Assembly: GCA_021730205.1 (NCBI GenBank) | Contig: CP072533.1 | Location: 186,001-250,000 of the forward strand | Direction: 5' to 3' | DNA from: Candidatus Ruthia sp. Cpac_8_S14 | GTDB lineage: Bacteria; Pseudomonadota; Gammaproteobacteria; PS1; Pseudothioglobaceae | DNA: 64,000 bases | In this document: in pieces, positions 10,511-21,010 of the stretch | Numbering within the stretch: the first letter of the stretch is position 1 | Layout: each line of letters begins with the position of its first letter | Notes under the pieces: generated by a model | What the model saw: the letters and a program-made list of their open reading frames with translations, nothing else | Database searches by the model: none | Told to the model about the DNA's origin: nothing | Translations under genes and position numbers: made by a program

Positions 10511-10797
10511 ATCAAGAGAAAGTATTAAAAACTTTATTGGCATCAATCGTTTCTGAGAAAACGATTATGCTATCAGCATATAATCAATATGCATTCAAGG
10601 TTCGCGTTGACAGTACTAAAAGAGAGATTAAAGCGGCAGTTGAAATGTTATTCGGCGTTAATGTTGAAAATGTAACAACCTCAATTGTCAAAGGTAAGAA
10701 AAAAATATTTAAAGGCAGAGTTGGATCGCGTTCAAATTGGAAAAAGGCAATGGTAAAAGTGTCTGAAGGCCAAATGATTGATGTGAACAGCACTTAA
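10507..10797 (+). CDS. rplW: 50S ribosomal protein L23
   Basis: L23 lies at the tunnel exit and docks trigger factor and SRP. The 96-residue product starts [19 protein letters not shown] and has [20 protein letters not shown] and [16 protein letters not shown], typical of the family. Coupled to rplD by the 4-bp overlap; rplB follows after 10 bp. Confidence 0.96.
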   Translation: MNQEKVLKTLLASIVSEKTIMLSAYNQYAFKVRVDSTKREIKAAVEMLFGVNVENVTTSIVKGKKKIFKGRVGSRSNWKKAMVKVSEGQMIDVNST

Positions 10798-10807
10798 AGA
10801 GACTATT

Positions 10808-11638
10808 ATGGCACAAGTAATTAAAAGAAAACCAACCTCACCAGGTAGAAGATTTGTTGTTAGTGTTGTAGATAAAGAGCTACATAAAGGTGCGCCTTAT
10901 ACGCTATTAACACAGAGCAAAAATAGAATTAGTGGTCGTAATAACGCAGGTCATATTACCACACGCCATAAGGGCGGTGGGCATAAGCGTCGTTATCGTA
11001 TTATTGATTTTAAACGTAATAAAGATGATATTACTGCACGTGTTGAACGTTTAGAATATGATCCAAATCGTAGTGCTAACATTGCCTTAGTTTTATATGC
11101 TGATGGTGAGCGTCGTTATATTATTGCACCTCGTGGTTTGAGTGCTGGCGATACAATTGTGTCAGGTAATTCCGTTGCCATTCAAGCGGGCAATGTAATG
11201 CCATTAAGCAACATACCATTAGGTAGTGTGGTTCATTGTATTGAATTAAAACCCATGAAGGGCGCACAAATTGCCCGTAGTGCTGGTACTTCTGCCCAGT
11301 TGATTGCTAAAGAGGGCAACTATGTTACTTTGAGACTTCGCTCTGGTGAGGTGCGCAAGGTTTTAGCAGATTGTCGCGCAACGATTGGTGAAGTTTCTAG
11401 ATCTGAACACAGTTTAAGAAAATTAGGTAAAGCGGGTGCTACTCGTTGGCGAGGTGTTCGTCCAACTGTTCGTGGTGTTGTTATGAATCCAGTTGATCAC
11501 CCGCATGGTGGTGGTGAAGGTAAAACCAGTGGTGGTAGACACCCAGTTTCTCCTTGGGGCACACCAACCAAGGGTTATAAAACACGTAGTAATAAATGCA
11601 CAGATAAGCTTATCGTGCGTCATAGGAATAAGGGTTAA
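10808..11638 (+). CDS. rplB: 50S ribosomal protein L2
   Basis: L2 bridges the subunits and is needed for peptidyl-transferase assembly. The 276-residue product has the RNA-binding OB/SH3 part with [20 protein letters not shown] and the C-terminal loop [18 protein letters not shown], containing the conserved histidine linked to peptidyl-transferase activity. Separated from rpsS by only 2 bp. Confidence 0.98.
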   Translation: MAQVIKRKPTSPGRRFVVSVVDKELHKGAPYTLLTQSKNRISGRNNAGHITTRHKGGGHKRRYRIIDFKRNKDDITARVERLEYDPNRSANIALVLYADGERRYIIAPRGLSAGDTIVSGNSVAIQAGNVMPLSNIPLGSVVHCIELKPMKGAQIARSAGTSAQLIAKEGNYVTLRLRSGEVRKVLADCRATIGEVSRSEHSLRKLGKAGATRWRGVRPTVRGVVMNPVDHPHGGGEGKTSGGRHPVSPWGTPTKGYKTRSNKCTDKLIVRHRNKG

Positions 11639-11640
11639 TC

Positions 11641-11910
11641 ATGGCTAGATCATTAAGAAAAGGACCATTTGTAGACGAGCACTTAATTAGAAAAGTATTA
11701 GCGGCTCAAGAAAAAAATGACAGAAAACCAATTAAAACATGGTCGCGTCGCAGTGTTGTCGTACCTGAAATGATTGGTCTTACGATTGCAGTTCATAATG
11801 GCAGAGCGCATGTTCCTGTGTCTATCAATGAAAATATGATTGGTCATAAATTGGGTGAGTTTGCCATTACTAGAACTTTCAAGGGTCACTCTGGTGATCG
11901 CAAAGCTTAA
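11641..11910 (+). CDS. rpsS: 30S ribosomal protein S19
   Basis: S19 forms a head complex with S13 and contacts tRNA and the B1 bridge. The 89-residue product starts [19 protein letters not shown] and contains [13 protein letters not shown] and HNGRAHVPV, a full-length S19. Follows rplB by 2 bp; rplV begins 8 bp later. Confidence 0.97.
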   Translation: MARSLRKGPFVDEHLIRKVLAAQEKNDRKPIKTWSRRSVVVPEMIGLTIAVHNGRAHVPVSINENMIGHKLGEFAITRTFKGHSGDRKA

Positions 11911-11918
11911 ATAGGTAG

Positions 11919-12257
11919 ATGACAATGAAAGAAGTTAAAGCAATACATAAATATGCAAAAATATCCGCTTTTAAGGCAAGATTGGTGGTGAATCAAGTTC
12001 GTCTTAAATCAGTAGAAGAGGCCTTAAATATTTTATCATTCAGTAATAAAAAGGCAGCGATTTTAGTCAAAAAAGTGTTGAACTCAGCCATTTCTAATGC
12101 TGAGCACAATGATGGACTAGATATTGATGAATTATTCGTTACTAGTATTTATATTGACGAAGGTTCAACTATGAAAAGAATTCGCCCAAGAGCAAAAGGT
12201 AGAGCGAATAGAATTTTAAAAAGAACAAGCCACATTACAGTTGGCGTAAGCAAGTAG
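11919..12257 (+). CDS. rplV: 50S ribosomal protein L22
   Basis: L22 reaches from the surface to the exit-tunnel constriction. The 112-residue protein has [35 protein letters not shown] and the beta-hairpin [19 protein letters not shown] second ATG two codons in (MTMKEV / MKEV) makes the start uncertain by 2 residues. Next gene rpsC after 7 bp. Confidence 0.96.
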   Translation: MTMKEVKAIHKYAKISAFKARLVVNQVRLKSVEEALNILSFSNKKAAILVKKVLNSAISNAEHNDGLDIDELFVTSIYIDEGSTMKRIRPRAKGRANRILKRTSHITVGVSK

Positions 12258-12264
12258 GTTTAAT

Positions 12265-12957
12265 ATGGGTCAAAAAGTAAATCCAAAAGGTATTAGATTA
12301 GGTATTGTCAAAGACTGGGATTCTAAATGGTATGCCAATAGTCAAGATTATTCTAAGTATTTATTATCTGATATTGGAGTTAGAGGTTATCTGTTCGATA
12401 AATTAACAAATGCTTCTGTTAGTCGTATTCAAATCGAGCGTTTGATAAATAATGCCAAGGTTACTATTCATACGGCACGTCCAGGCATTGTTATTGGCAA
12501 AAAAGGTGCTGATATTGAGCAGTTAAAGTCAATTGTTTCAAGAATGATGGGCATTCCTGTTCATATTAATATTGAAGAAATTAAAAAACCTGAGCTTGAT
12601 GCGCGTTTGGTGGCTGAAAATATTGCTCAACAATTAGAAAAACGTGTGATGTATCGTCGTGCTGTTAAACGTGTGCTAAGTAATGCAATTCGTTTGGGTG
12701 CCCAAGGTATTAAAGTAATGGTCAGTGGCCGTTTAAATGGTGCAGAAATTGCGCGTTCTGAGTGGTATCGTGAAGGTCGAGTGCCCTTGCATACTTTTAG
12801 AGCTGATGTTGATTACTCCTCTTATGGTGCAAATACACAATACGGTGTTATTGGTATTAAGGTTTGGATTTTCAAGGGTGAGATTTTAGATCACAAAAAA
12901 GGCACACTAGATGAGGTTGCTCGTCGTGGTGCAACGAATCAAATTGCCAAAAAATAA
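12265..12957 (+). CDS. rpsC: 30S ribosomal protein S3
   Basis: S3 lines the mRNA entry channel and contributes to mRNA helicase activity. The 230-residue product starts [20 protein letters not shown], has a KH domain with [17 protein letters not shown], and the C-terminal domain with [20 protein letters not shown]. Standard S10-operon position before rplP. Confidence 0.98.
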   Translation: MGQKVNPKGIRLGIVKDWDSKWYANSQDYSKYLLSDIGVRGYLFDKLTNASVSRIQIERLINNAKVTIHTARPGIVIGKKGADIEQLKSIVSRMMGIPVHINIEEIKKPELDARLVAENIAQQLEKRVMYRRAVKRVLSNAIRLGAQGIKVMVSGRLNGAEIARSEWYREGRVPLHTFRADVDYSSYGANTQYGVIGIKVWIFKGEILDHKKGTLDEVARRGATNQIAKK

Positions 12958-12973
12958 AGCGAAGGATTGATAA

Positions 12974-13384
12974 ATGTTACAACCTAAAAGAACAAAATTT
13001 AGAAAAATGATGAAAGGCCACAATCGCGGTCTTGCAACGAGTCATAAGGTTAGTTTTGGTGAAATCGGACTTCAAGCAACAGGCAGATGTCGTATGACTG
13101 CTAGACAAATTGAATCTGCACGTCGTGCAATGACACGCCATGTTAAGCGTCAAGGAAAAATTTGGATTCGTGTATTTCCAGACAAGCCTATTACTAAAAA
13201 ACCACTAGAAGTTAGAATGGGTAAAGGCAAAGGTAGTGTTGAATATTGGGTTGTACAAATTAAACCTGGTCAAATGTTATTTGAAATGCAAGGCGTTGAA
13301 GAGACAATTGCTAGAGAGGCATTTGCGTTAGCGGCAGCAAAGTTGCCAGTTAAAACGACAGTAATTAAACGGACGGTAATGTAA
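12974..13384 (+). CDS. rplP: 50S ribosomal protein L16
   Basis: L16 helps form the A-site tRNA pocket of the large subunit. The 136-residue product starts [20 protein letters not shown] and has [20 protein letters not shown] and [11 protein letters not shown], all diagnostic. Its TAA overlaps the rpmC ATG by one base (TAATG), suggesting coupling. Confidence 0.97.
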   Translation: MLQPKRTKFRKMMKGHNRGLATSHKVSFGEIGLQATGRCRMTARQIESARRAMTRHVKRQGKIWIRVFPDKPITKKPLEVRMGKGKGSVEYWVVQIKPGQMLFEMQGVEETIAREAFALAAAKLPVKTTVIKRTVM

Positions 13385-13572
13385 TGGATGTTAAAGAATT
13401 AAGAGGTCAGAATGTTTCAACACTTAATGAAACGCTGATTAAACTTCTAAAGGAGCATTTTGAGTTGCGCATGCAATATAAAAGCGCACAATTGGATGAT
13501 GCTTCAAAGTTAAGCAAAACTAAAAGATCCATTGCACAAGTTAAAACTATTATTAGGCAGAAACAAGTATGA
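13384..13572 (+). CDS. rpmC: 50S ribosomal protein L29
   Basis: L29 sits beside L23 at the tunnel exit. The 62-residue helical product starts [18 protein letters not shown] and has the basic C-terminal helix typical of L29. Overlaps rplP by 1 bp and rpsQ by 4 bp (ATGA). Confidence 0.94.
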   Translation: MDVKELRGQNVSTLNETLIKLLKEHFELRMQYKSAQLDDASKLSKTKRSIAQVKTIIRQKQV

Positions 13573-13835
13573 GTGATAAGAAAGTAGAACGCGTATTAAC
13601 AGGCACGGTTGTGAGTAATAATCGTGACAAGACCATTGCTGTTTTAATTGAACGCAAAGTGAGACATCCTATTTATAAAAAATACATCAAACGCAGTACC
13701 AAGGTGCATGTACATGATAAAAAGAATGAATGCACACCTGGTGATTTAGTTCGAGTGGTTGAAACAAAACCATTTTCAAAAACTAAGCATTGGGCATTAT
13801 TGAAAGTAGTTGAAAAATCAGCTTCTGTTGATTAA
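13569..13835 (+). CDS. rpsQ: 30S ribosomal protein S17
   Basis: S17 is a primary 16S-binding OB-fold protein. The 88-residue product has [20 protein letters not shown] and KHPIYKKY-like sequence followed by [18 protein letters not shown], diagnostic of S17. Coupled to rpmC by a 4-bp overlap; last gene of the S10 operon before the spc genes, with no visible terminator before rplN. Confidence 0.96.
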   Translation: MSDKKVERVLTGTVVSNNRDKTIAVLIERKVRHPIYKKYIKRSTKVHVHDKKNECTPGDLVRVVETKPFSKTKHWALLKVVEKSASVD

Positions 13836-13863
13836 TATTAAGTTTATTTAAAGAGAGTAAGTC

Positions 13864-14232
13864 ATGATTCAAATGCAAACAAAACTTAAGGTCGCAGATA
13901 ATAGTGGCGGCGTTAAAGCAATGTGTATTAAAGTGCTGGGTGGCTCTAAGCGTCGTTATGCTAATATCGGCGATGTCATCAAGGTTAGTGTTAAAGAAGC
14001 CATACCGCGTGGCAAAGTTAAAAAGGGCGATGTGTATGATGCAGTTGTTGTGCGTACTGCTCACGGTGTTCGTCGTAGCGATGGGTCTCGTATTCGTTTT
14101 GATAATAATGCAATTGTACTTCTAAATACAAAGCTTGAGCCAATCGGTACTCGTATTTTTGGCCCAGTCACTCGCGAATTACGCAATGCACAATTTATGA
14201 AAATTGTTTCACTTGCACCAGAGGTTTTATAA
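13864..14232 (+). CDS. rplN: 50S ribosomal protein L14
   Basis: L14 forms inter-subunit bridge B8 and binds the silencing factor RsfS. The 122-residue product begins [20 protein letters not shown] and contains [20 protein letters not shown] and ITREL-like C-terminal sequence, typical of L14. Stop overlaps rplX start (TAATG). First gene of the spc block; no separate promoter could be seen in the 28-bp gap. Confidence 0.97.
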   Translation: MIQMQTKLKVADNSGGVKAMCIKVLGGSKRRYANIGDVIKVSVKEAIPRGKVKKGDVYDAVVVRTAHGVRRSDGSRIRFDNNAIVLLNTKLEPIGTRIFGPVTRELRNAQFMKIVSLAPEVL

Positions 14233-14543
14233 TGCAAAAGATTAAATTGAATGATGAGGTTATTGTTATTGCTGGTAAAAACAAAGGTTCTACGGGTACA
14301 GTAACCAAAGTATTAAATGCCAAGGTGCTGCTTGAAGGTTTAAATCTTGCCAAGAAGCATACGAAACCCAACCCAAATGCAGGTGTTACGGGTGGTATTA
14401 CAGAGATAGAAATGCCTTTGGCGATTTCTAATATTGCTATTTATAATCCAGTAACTAAAAAGGCTGATAGAGTGGGGATCCGCACTAATAAAGATGGCAT
14501 TAAAGAAAGATTTTTTAAATCAAATGATGAAGCAATCGTTTGA
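14232..14543 (+). CDS. rplX: 50S ribosomal protein L24
   Basis: L24 initiates 50S assembly by binding the 5' end of 23S rRNA. The 103-residue KOW-domain protein has [20 protein letters not shown] and the [20 protein letters not shown] segment. Overlaps rplN by 1 bp; rplE begins 22 bp downstream. Confidence 0.96.
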   Translation: MQKIKLNDEVIVIAGKNKGSTGTVTKVLNAKVLLEGLNLAKKHTKPNPNAGVTGGITEIEMPLAISNIAIYNPVTKKADRVGIRTNKDGIKERFFKSNDEAIV

Positions 14544-14565
14544 TTAAGTATAAGGAAATATAAGC

Positions 14566-15105
14566 GTGTCTAGATTACAAGAACAATTCAAAAATGAAAT
14601 TTTACCAACTTTGCAAGAAAAGTTAGGTATGTTTAACCCTATGCAAGTACCTAAAATTGAAAAGATTACAATCAATATGGGATTGGGTAGTGCATTGGGT
14701 GATAAAAAGCTACTGCAAAGCGCTTTAGAAGAAATGAGTCTTATTTCTGGTCAGAAGCCACTCACTTGTAATGCGCGTAAATCAGTGGCAAGTTTTAAGC
14801 TAAGAGAAGGAAACCCAATTGGTTGTAAAGTCACTTTACGCAAGGAAAGAATGTATGAATTCCTTGATCGCTTGCTCAATGTTGCTATTCCTCGTATTCG
14901 TGATTTTCGTGGTTTAAAAGCCACTGCGTTTGATGGTCGTGGTAATTATAATATGGGCATTACTGAACAGATTACATTTGCTGAAATTGATTTTGAAAAA
15001 GTAATAAGAGTGCGTGGGATGAATATTGCTATTACCACCACTGCAAAAAGTGACGAAGATGCTAAGAAGCTATTGGCAATGTTTAAATTTCCATTTAAAG
15101 GATAG
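14566..15105 (+). CDS. rplE: 50S ribosomal protein L5
   Basis: L5 binds 5S rRNA and contacts P-site tRNA. The 179-residue product has [33 protein letters not shown] and [15 protein letters not shown]. The start is GTG at 14566, preceded by AAGGAAA, and [20 protein letters not shown] matches the family N-terminus. Confidence 0.97.
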   Translation: MSRLQEQFKNEILPTLQEKLGMFNPMQVPKIEKITINMGLGSALGDKKLLQSALEEMSLISGQKPLTCNARKSVASFKLREGNPIGCKVTLRKERMYEFLDRLLNVAIPRIRDFRGLKATAFDGRGNYNMGITEQITFAEIDFEKVIRVRGMNIAITTTAKSDEDAKKLLAMFKFPFKG

Positions 15106-15110
15106 AAAAA

Positions 15111-15416
15111 ATGGCTAAAAAGTCTATGATAAATAGAGATATCAAGCGTACAAAGTTGGTTGAAAAATACAAAGCAAAACGCCTTGAGCTTAAGAAAATT
15201 ATTAAGAGTATTAACGCGTCTGATGAAGAGCGTTTTCAAGCAACCATTAAATTGCAAGCTCTGCCACGTGATGCTTCGCCAACACGTCAACGTAGTCGTT
15301 GCGCTTTGACAGGTCGCCCACATGGTTTTTACCGTAAGTTTGGTCTTGCTAGAACCAAACTTAGAGAGCGCACTATGAATGGTGAAGTGTCAGGTTTATC
15401 TAAAGCAAGCTGGTAA
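15111..15416 (+). CDS. rpsN: 30S ribosomal protein S14 (zinc-free form)
   Basis: S14 is a 30S head protein. The 101-residue product is the long C-minus form: it lacks paired CXXC zinc motifs and has [20 protein letters not shown] and [15 protein letters not shown]. Starts 5 bp after rplE. Confidence 0.96.
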   Translation: MAKKSMINRDIKRTKLVEKYKAKRLELKKIIKSINASDEERFQATIKLQALPRDASPTRQRSRCALTGRPHGFYRKFGLARTKLRERTMNGEVSGLSKASW

Positions 15417-15427
15417 GGAGAAATAAT

Positions 15428-15823
15428 ATGAGTATGTCTGATCCTATTGCTGACATGTTAACGCGCATTCGCAACGCACAAATGGTTGAGAAAAAAGAAG
15501 TTAATGTTCCGGCATCAAATCTAAAATCTGCCATTGCAAGTGTGATGCAACAAGAAGGCTATATTGAATCTTTTAGTGTTGATGGTATTGCTGCTAGCAA
15601 AACATTAAACATCAAATTAAAATATTATGGCAACAAGCCAGTTATTGAAAAATTACAGCGCATATCAAAGCCAAGTTTAAGAGTTTATGCTGGCAGTTCG
15701 CAAATGCCAAGTGTGATGAATGGTTTAGGTATTGTGATTGTTTCCACGCCCAAGGGTGTGATGACTGGACAAGCAGCGCACACCCAAAATGTTGGCGGCG
15801 AAGTTTTGTGCGGCATTTACTAA
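15428..15823 (+). CDS. rpsH: 30S ribosomal protein S8
   Basis: S8 binds the central domain of 16S rRNA and in E. coli represses the spc operon by binding near the L5 start. The 131-residue product has [15 protein letters not shown] and [17 protein letters not shown]. Alternative start MSDPIADML two codons downstream of the chosen ATG is equally possible (MSMSDP). A GGAG site precedes it. Confidence 0.96.
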   Translation: MSMSDPIADMLTRIRNAQMVEKKEVNVPASNLKSAIASVMQQEGYIESFSVDGIAASKTLNIKLKYYGNKPVIEKLQRISKPSLRVYAGSSQMPSVMNGLGIVIVSTPKGVMTGQAAHTQNVGGEVLCGIY

Positions 15824-15838
15824 TATTGGAGAGTTAGA

Positions 15839-16384
15839 ATGTCTAGAGTTGCAAAATCACCCATTACCATACCAACTGGTGTTGAAGTTAGCATTATTGG
15901 TAATTTAATGTCTGCCAAGGGTAAATTGGGTCAGTTGAGTATGAATATTCATTCTTGTGTAGTAATTAAAAACACTGATAATGAACTTAGTTTTGATATT
16001 ACTATTACTGAAAAGAAAGAGCAAAAGAAAGCTTGGGCTCAAGCCGGTACAGCAAGAACTAATACTGCAAACCTTATTCAGGGTGTAACAGAAGGCTGGG
16101 AAAAGAAGTTAACTCTAACTGGGGTTGGTTATCGTGCCAAAATAATGGGGAAAGTGTTGGATTTGACGTTGGGTTTTTCGCACCCAATTAATTACAAACT
16201 CCCAGAAGGCATTACAGTTGAAACACCTTCTCAAACTGAAATTGTTATCAAAGGCATGAACAAGCAGAAAGTAGGTCAAGTGGCCGCTGAAATTAGAGCT
16301 TATCGTCCACCAGAGCCTTACAAGGGCAAGGGTGTTCGTTATGCTGATGAACAAGTGGTTCGCAAAGAAGCTAAGAAGAAATAA
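15839..16384 (+). CDS. rplF: 50S ribosomal protein L6
   Basis: L6 lies near the factor-binding site of the 50S subunit. The 181-residue product starts [17 protein letters not shown] and contains [20 protein letters not shown] and [17 protein letters not shown], diagnostic of L6. Usual spc-operon position. Confidence 0.97.
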   Translation: MSRVAKSPITIPTGVEVSIIGNLMSAKGKLGQLSMNIHSCVVIKNTDNELSFDITITEKKEQKKAWAQAGTARTNTANLIQGVTEGWEKKLTLTGVGYRAKIMGKVLDLTLGFSHPINYKLPEGITVETPSQTEIVIKGMNKQKVGQVAAEIRAYRPPEPYKGKGVRYADEQVVRKEAKKK

Positions 16385-16400
16385 TTGACCAAGGATTAAT

Positions 16401-16748
16401 ATGAAACTTTCTAAAAAACAAGCTCGTTTAAGAAGAGCAACCAAATTTAGGGCCAAGCATGTACAAAGAAGTGTTGAACGCTTGTGTGTTCACAAAACTG
16501 CACAGCATATTTATGCTCAGATTATTAGTCCTTGTGGCACTAAAATCTTGGCTTCTGCTTCAACATTGGCAGCCAAACTTAAAAATGGTGGTAATCTAGA
16601 TGCAGCAACTAAGGTTGGCGAGGCAATTGCTAAAGCTGCTACCAGTGCAAAAATAACAAAGGTGGCTTTTGATCGCTCTGGATTTAAATATCATGGTCGT
16701 GTCAAGGCATTGGCTGATGCAGCAAGAGAAGGTGGTTTAGACTTCTAA
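16401..16748 (+). CDS. rplR: 50S ribosomal protein L18
   Basis: L18 binds 5S rRNA with L5 and L25. The 115-residue product has [29 protein letters not shown] and the C-terminal [20 protein letters not shown]. Followed by a 43-bp gap with an AAGGCG site before rpsE. Confidence 0.96.
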   Translation: MKLSKKQARLRRATKFRAKHVQRSVERLCVHKTAQHIYAQIISPCGTKILASASTLAAKLKNGGNLDAATKVGEAIAKAATSAKITKVAFDRSGFKYHGRVKALADAAREGGLDF

Positions 16749-16791
16749 GTTGTTAATAAGATTAATTAAAAAAATTAAAAAGGCGTAAATA

Positions 16792-17307
16792 ATGGCTGAA
16801 TATAAGAAAAATAACAACAATGATAATGATTATATTGAAAAATTGGTTAATATCCGTCGTGTTGTAAAAGTAGTTAAAGGTGGTCGCATCTTTGGTTTTT
16901 CAGCACTGGTTGTTGTTGGTGATGGTAATGGTAAGGTTGGCTATGGCACAGGAAAAGCACGTGAAGTGCCTGCCGCTATTCAAAAAGCAATGAATAAAGC
17001 ACGCAAGGCAATGAAGTCTGTACCACTGGTGAATGGCACACTTCATTATCCAATTACCTTAAGTGTTGGCGCAGCTAAAGTTTATATGCAGCCAGCTTCA
17101 GAAGGCACAGGTGTTATTGCTGGCGGTCCAATGCGTAGTGTATTGGAAGCGGTAGGTGTGCATAATATTTTGGCGAAATGTAACGGTACTCGTAATCCAA
17201 TTAGTGTGGTGCGTGCAACAGTTGAAGGTTTGACTTCTATGTCATCTCCACAACTGGTTGCTGCCAAGCGTGGTAAGACTGCTGATCAAATTATTGGGGA
17301 AGGATAA
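16792..17307 (+). CDS. rpsE: 30S ribosomal protein S5
   Basis: S5 contributes to decoding accuracy and mRNA unwinding at the entry channel. The 171-residue product has an asparagine-rich N-terminus, then [20 protein letters not shown] and [17 protein letters not shown], and ends in the family C-terminal domain. Its TAA overlaps the rpmD ATG by one base. Confidence 0.97.
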   Translation: MAEYKKNNNNDNDYIEKLVNIRRVVKVVKGGRIFGFSALVVVGDGNGKVGYGTGKAREVPAAIQKAMNKARKAMKSVPLVNGTLHYPITLSVGAAKVYMQPASEGTGVIAGGPMRSVLEAVGVHNILAKCNGTRNPISVVRATVEGLTSMSSPQLVAAKRGKTADQIIGEG

Positions 17308-17567
17308 TGGTTGAAGAGAACAAAGTAGTTAAAAGAATAGCAACAACTAAAAAACCGACAATAACTAAAAATACACAAGCATCTATTAAGCATAATACAG
17401 TGAGTGTTACTCTGATTAAAAGTTTTCATGGTCGCTTGCCATCTCACCGTGCAACCATTGCAGGACTTAGCTTAAAGCGCATTAACCACACAAAAGAGTT
17501 TAAAGATACGCCTGAAATCAGAGGTATGATTAATAAAGTAGCTTACTTACTAAAAGTAGAGGATTAA
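17307..17567 (+). CDS. rpmD: 50S ribosomal protein L30, long N-terminus
   Basis: L30 is a small 50S protein, usually about 60 residues. Here the ORF is 86 residues: the L30 core ([20 protein letters not shown], then [12 protein letters not shown]) begins near residue 31 and is preceded by a basic, threonine/lysine-rich extension. The upstream ATG overlaps the rpsE stop (TAATG), which favours it; no in-frame ATG lies closer to the core, so the extension is probably translated. Confidence 0.9.
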   Translation: MVEENKVVKRIATTKKPTITKNTQASIKHNTVSVTLIKSFHGRLPSHRATIAGLSLKRINHTKEFKDTPEIRGMINKVAYLLKVED

Positions 17568-17571
17568 GAAA

Positions 17572-18015
17572 ATGAATGTTATGCAATTAAACACATTGTC
17601 ACCCGTCGAAGGTGAGAAGCAATCAAGAAAACGTGTGGGTCGTGGCATTGGCAGTGGCTTTGGTAAGACTTGTGGTCGTGGTCATAAGGGCCAAAAAGCA
17701 CGTTCTGGCGGTTTCAGAAAGATTGGTTTTGAAGGTGGTCAAATGCCTTTACAACGCCGTCTTCCGAAGGTTGGATTCTCATCAAGAGTGTCCATTATTA
17801 CCTCACAAGTAACATTATCTGAAGTTGATAAACTGACTGAGACTGACATTACCATTGACGTTTTAAAAGTACACAATTTAGTGACTAAAAATATCAAGCG
17901 TGTTAAAGTCATGCTTTCTGGTGAAATTACCAGAGCAGTTACATTAACTGGCATCAAAGCAACTAAAGGCGCAAAGTTGGCGATTGAAGCTGTTAAAGGC
18001 TCAGTGAACAAGTAA
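17572..18015 (+). CDS. rplO: 50S ribosomal protein L15
   Basis: L15 is a late 50S assembly protein. The 147-residue product has the glycine-rich N-terminal segment [20 protein letters not shown] and [21 protein letters not shown] second ATG (MQLNTLSP) three codons in is the start by family alignment; the upstream ATG is kept because nothing decides between them. secY begins 3 bp after the stop. Confidence 0.95.
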   Translation: MNVMQLNTLSPVEGEKQSRKRVGRGIGSGFGKTCGRGHKGQKARSGGFRKIGFEGGQMPLQRRLPKVGFSSRVSIITSQVTLSEVDKLTETDITIDVLKVHNLVTKNIKRVKVMLSGEITRAVTLTGIKATKGAKLAIEAVKGSVNK

Positions 18016-18018
18016 GTT

Positions 18019-19317
18019 ATGAACCAACCCTTAGGCCTCTCTCAAGATTTATTAAAGCGCATCCTTTTTTTATTGGGTGCGTTAATCGTTTTCAGGTTGG
18101 GTACGCATATTACCATTCCATTTATCTCAAGTGCAGCACTTGCCTCACTCGTACAAGATCAACAAGGTACGATTTTGGATATGTTTAATATGTTTTCAGG
18201 TGGTGCATTAGAAAGATTATCTATTTTTACTTTGGGTATTATGCCTTATATTTCGGCATCAATTATTATTCAGTTGATGACCTCTGTTGTGCCAAAGTTA
18301 GAACAGTTAAAGAAAGAAGGCGAAACAGGAAAACGTAAAATTACACAATACACACGTATAGGTACAGTGGCATTAGCAGTGTTTCAATCCTATGGTATTT
18401 CTATTGCTTTGCAATCACAAAGTGCTGGTGGTGTTGCTTTGATTACTCAAGGCGGCTTTACTTTTAGCATGGTGACTGTAGTGACATTAACCACAGGTAC
18501 TTTATTTTTAATGTGGCTGGGTGAGCAAATTACAGAAAAAGGCATTGGCAATGGCATTTCAATGATTATTTTTGCTGGTATCGTTTCAGGCTTGCCTTCG
18601 GCATTAGGCTCAACTTTATCATTGGTATCTACAGGAGAGTTAACTATTATTTTGGCGGCAATTTTATTAATTATGACACTACTAGTAACAGCTTTTGTAG
18701 TCTTTATGGAACGAGGACAACGCCGTATCACGGTTAATTATGCCAAGCATCAACAAGGTCGTAAAATGGTTGGTGGTCAAAGTTCATATTTACCATTAAA
18801 AATCAATATGGCAGGTGTCATTCCACCAATTTTTGCCTCATCAATCATTTTATTTCCAGTAACCTTGGGAGGCTGGTTTTCGCAAAGTGAGGGTATGGGC
18901 TGGTTGGCAGATGTAACTGCTAGCATTTCCCCAGGACAGCCTTTATATGTGTTGTTTTATGGGCTTGCCATTGTGTTTTTTACCTTCTTCTACACGGCAC
19001 TAACATTTGATTCAAAAGACACAGCTGATAATTTACGTAAATCAGGTGGTTTTATTCCAGGTATTCGACCAGGCAAGCACTCAGCAGATTATATTAGTTC
19101 GGTTATGTCTAGGCTAACAGCATCGGGCGCAGTTTATATTACTGCTGTTTGCTTGTTGCCAGAGTTTTTAATTTTATATTGGAATGTGCCATTTTACTTT
19201 GGCGGTACCAGTTTGTTAATCATCGTTGTTGTGGTGATGGATTTTATTGCACAAGCCCAATCTCACTTAATGTCTAGCCAGTATGAGTCATTAATGAAAA
19301 AGGCAGGTTTAAACTAA
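18019..19317 (+). CDS. secY: Protein translocase subunit SecY
   Basis: SecY is the channel of the SecYEG translocon in the inner membrane. The 432-residue protein has ten predicted membrane helices and SecY signatures: [27 protein letters not shown] and the cytosolic loop ending [12 protein letters not shown]. Last large gene of the spc operon, followed by rpmJ. Confidence 0.97.
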   Translation: MNQPLGLSQDLLKRILFLLGALIVFRLGTHITIPFISSAALASLVQDQQGTILDMFNMFSGGALERLSIFTLGIMPYISASIIIQLMTSVVPKLEQLKKEGETGKRKITQYTRIGTVALAVFQSYGISIALQSQSAGGVALITQGGFTFSMVTVVTLTTGTLFLMWLGEQITEKGIGNGISMIIFAGIVSGLPSALGSTLSLVSTGELTIILAAILLIMTLLVTAFVVFMERGQRRITVNYAKHQQGRKMVGGQSSYLPLKINMAGVIPPIFASSIILFPVTLGGWFSQSEGMGWLADVTASISPGQPLYVLFYGLAIVFFTFFYTALTFDSKDTADNLRKSGGFIPGIRPGKHSADYISSVMSRLTASGAVYITAVCLLPEFLILYWNVPFYFGGTSLLIIVVVVMDFIAQAQSHLMSSQYESLMKKAGLN

Positions 19318-19332
19318 AAAAAGGTCATTATT

Positions 19333-19446
19333 ATGAAAGTAAGAGCATCGGTTAAGAAAATTTGTAACAATTGTAAAATTATCAAGCGCCATGGCGTGGT
19401 TCGTGTTATTTGTAAAGAGCCTCGTCATAAGCAAAGACAAGGTTAA
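19333..19446 (+). CDS. rpmJ: 50S ribosomal protein L36
   Basis: This 37-residue protein starts [15 protein letters not shown] and ends RHKQRQG. Zinc ligands Cys11, Cys14, Cys27 and His32 are present, so it is the zinc-binding (C-plus) form of L36. It sits 15 bp after secY, the standard position at the end of the spc operon. Confidence 0.97.
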
Positions 19447-19452
19447 TTAGGA

Positions 19453-19481
19453 TTGACGTTGGAGAGCTGTAAGTGTAAAAT
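19453..19481 (+). promoter_or_regulatory. Promoter for the alpha operon (rpsM-rplQ)
   Basis: TTGACG (19453-19458) and TAAAAT (19476-19481) with an optimal 17-bp spacer, each one base from consensus. Transcription would start near 19488, giving a leader of about 124 nt before rpsM. Confidence 0.7.
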
Positions 19482-19501
19482 TGCGGGTTTTTCAAATTTA
19501 G

Positions 19502-19540
19502 TATTATGCGACTTTTTACTAAGATAAAAGTTGCATAATA
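19502..19540 (+). promoter_or_regulatory. Long hairpin in the alpha-operon leader
   Basis: TATTATGCGACTTTT (19502-19516) pairs with AAAAGTTGCATAATA (19526-19540): 15 base pairs with a single G-U wobble and a 9-nt loop. It lies about 14 nt into the predicted rpsM transcript and about 70 nt before the start codon. No T-run follows directly, so it does not look like a simple terminator. In E. coli the equivalent leader is the S4 autoregulatory site; whether this hairpin binds S4 is inference. Confidence 0.6.
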
Positions 19541-19611
19541 AGAGATAAAAAAAACAAGAATATAAGGAAATAAGTCCATGAAACAGACACATGTTAGAGG
19601 TATAAGATATA

Positions 19612-19965
19612 ATGGCTAGAATAGCAGGAATAAACATTCCGACACATAAACATATTGTGATTGGTTTACAGTCAATTTTTGGTATTGGTGATACAAGAGC
19701 AAAAGCGATTTGCATGGCTCTTAAGTTAGACCCAGCTACCAAAGCTATTGATATTTCTGAAGATCAATTGGAATTAATTCGTGCAGAAGTTGCTAAGTAT
19801 GAAGTTGAAGGCGATCTTCGTCGTCAAGTTGCTATGGATATTAAACGTCTTAGAGACTTAGGTTGTTATCGTGGTGTTCGTCATAGAAAATCACTGCCAC
19901 TACGTGGTCAAAGAACAAAAACAAACGCAAGAACTCGCAAGGGCCCTCGTCGTTTAATTAAATAA
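19612..19965 (+). CDS. rpsM: 30S ribosomal protein S13
   Basis: S13 forms inter-subunit bridges in the 30S head. The 117-residue product starts [20 protein letters not shown] and has the H2TH motif [14 protein letters not shown] and the basic tail [16 protein letters not shown]. First gene of the alpha operon rpsM-rpsK-rpsD-rpoA-rplQ, preceded by its own promoter and hairpin leader. Confidence 0.97.
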   Translation: MARIAGINIPTHKHIVIGLQSIFGIGDTRAKAICMALKLDPATKAIDISEDQLELIRAEVAKYEVEGDLRRQVAMDIKRLRDLGCYRGVRHRKSLPLRGQRTKTNARTRKGPRRLIK

Positions 19966-19980
19966 TCATAGGTAGATATT

Positions 19981-20364
19981 ATGGCTAAAACACCCACAAC
20001 AAAAAAGTCCAAACAAGTAATTACTGATGGTATTGCACATATTCATGCAACGTTCAATAACACCATTGTGATGATTACAGATCGTCATGGTAATGCAATT
20101 TGTTGGGCGACCTCAGGCGGTTCTGGTTTTAGAGGCTCAAGAAAGTCCACACCGTTTGCTGCACAAGTAGCTGCAGGCAGTTGTGGTGAGAAAGCATTGG
20201 CTTTTGGTATGAGGAACTTAGAGGTTCGTGTTAAAGGCCCAGGTCCTGGCAGAGATTCAGCAATTCGCGGTCTTAACGCACAAGGTTTAAAAATTCAATC
20301 AATCACAGATGTGACACCACTCCCTCATAACGGTTGTCGTCCTTCTAAGAAACGTAGAGTATAA
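19981..20364 (+). CDS. rpsK: 30S ribosomal protein S11
   Basis: S11 is a platform protein contacting mRNA in the exit channel. The 127-residue product has [20 protein letters not shown] and the C-terminal [18 protein letters not shown], both diagnostic. Starts 15 bp after rpsM. Confidence 0.97.
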   Translation: MAKTPTTKKSKQVITDGIAHIHATFNNTIVMITDRHGNAICWATSGGSGFRGSRKSTPFAAQVAAGSCGEKALAFGMRNLEVRVKGPGPGRDSAIRGLNAQGLKIQSITDVTPLPHNGCRPSKKRRV

Positions 20365-20373
20365 GGATAAATT

Positions 20374-21000
20374 ATGGCTAGATATACTGGACCTACTTGT
20401 AAATTAGCACGTCGCGAGGGCACGGACTTATTTCTTAAGAGTGGTATTAGATCACTGGATTCTAAATGTAAGGTGACCCAATTTCCTGGTATGCACGGTG
20501 CTAATGCACGTCGTCAAAAGGGTACAGAGTATGGGTTACAATTACGTGAAAAACAAAAAGTAAGACGTATCTATGGCATTTTAGAAAAGCAATTTCGTCT
20601 ATATTATAAAAAAGCTTCGCAAAAGAAAGGCTCTACAGGTGAAAATTTATTATCACTACTTGAGTGTCGTTTGGATAATATTGTTTATCGCATGGGTTTT
20701 GGTTCTACACGTGCTGAGGCAAGACAACTGGTTTCGCATAAATCTATTTTAGTGAATGGTTTAGTTGTTAACATTCCTTCTTACCAAGTGAGTATTAATG
20801 ATGAAATTTCAATTAGAGAAAAAGCTAAAAAGCAAAGCCGTATTCAATTGGCACTTGAATTGGCTGAACAATCAACTCAACCACAATGGCTTGATATTGA
20901 TAACAAAGCACTTAAGGGTGTGTTTAAAAATGTTCCTGCTCGTGATGAGTTACCATCAGATATTCAAGAACATTTAATCGTTGAACTGTATTCTAAATAA
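20374..21000 (+). CDS. rpsD: 30S ribosomal protein S4
   Basis: S4 nucleates 30S assembly and is the autogenous repressor of the alpha operon in E. coli. The 208-residue product starts [20 protein letters not shown] and has the S4 domain with [20 protein letters not shown] and SHKSILVNG. No CXXC zinc knuckle is present at the N-terminus. Confidence 0.97.
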   Translation: MARYTGPTCKLARREGTDLFLKSGIRSLDSKCKVTQFPGMHGANARRQKGTEYGLQLREKQKVRRIYGILEKQFRLYYKKASQKKGSTGENLLSLLECRLDNIVYRMGFGSTRAEARQLVSHKSILVNGLVVNIPSYQVSINDEISIREKAKKQSRIQLALELAEQSTQPQWLDIDNKALKGVFKNVPARDELPSDIQEHLIVELYSK

Positions 21001-21010
21001 GGAATTAATT

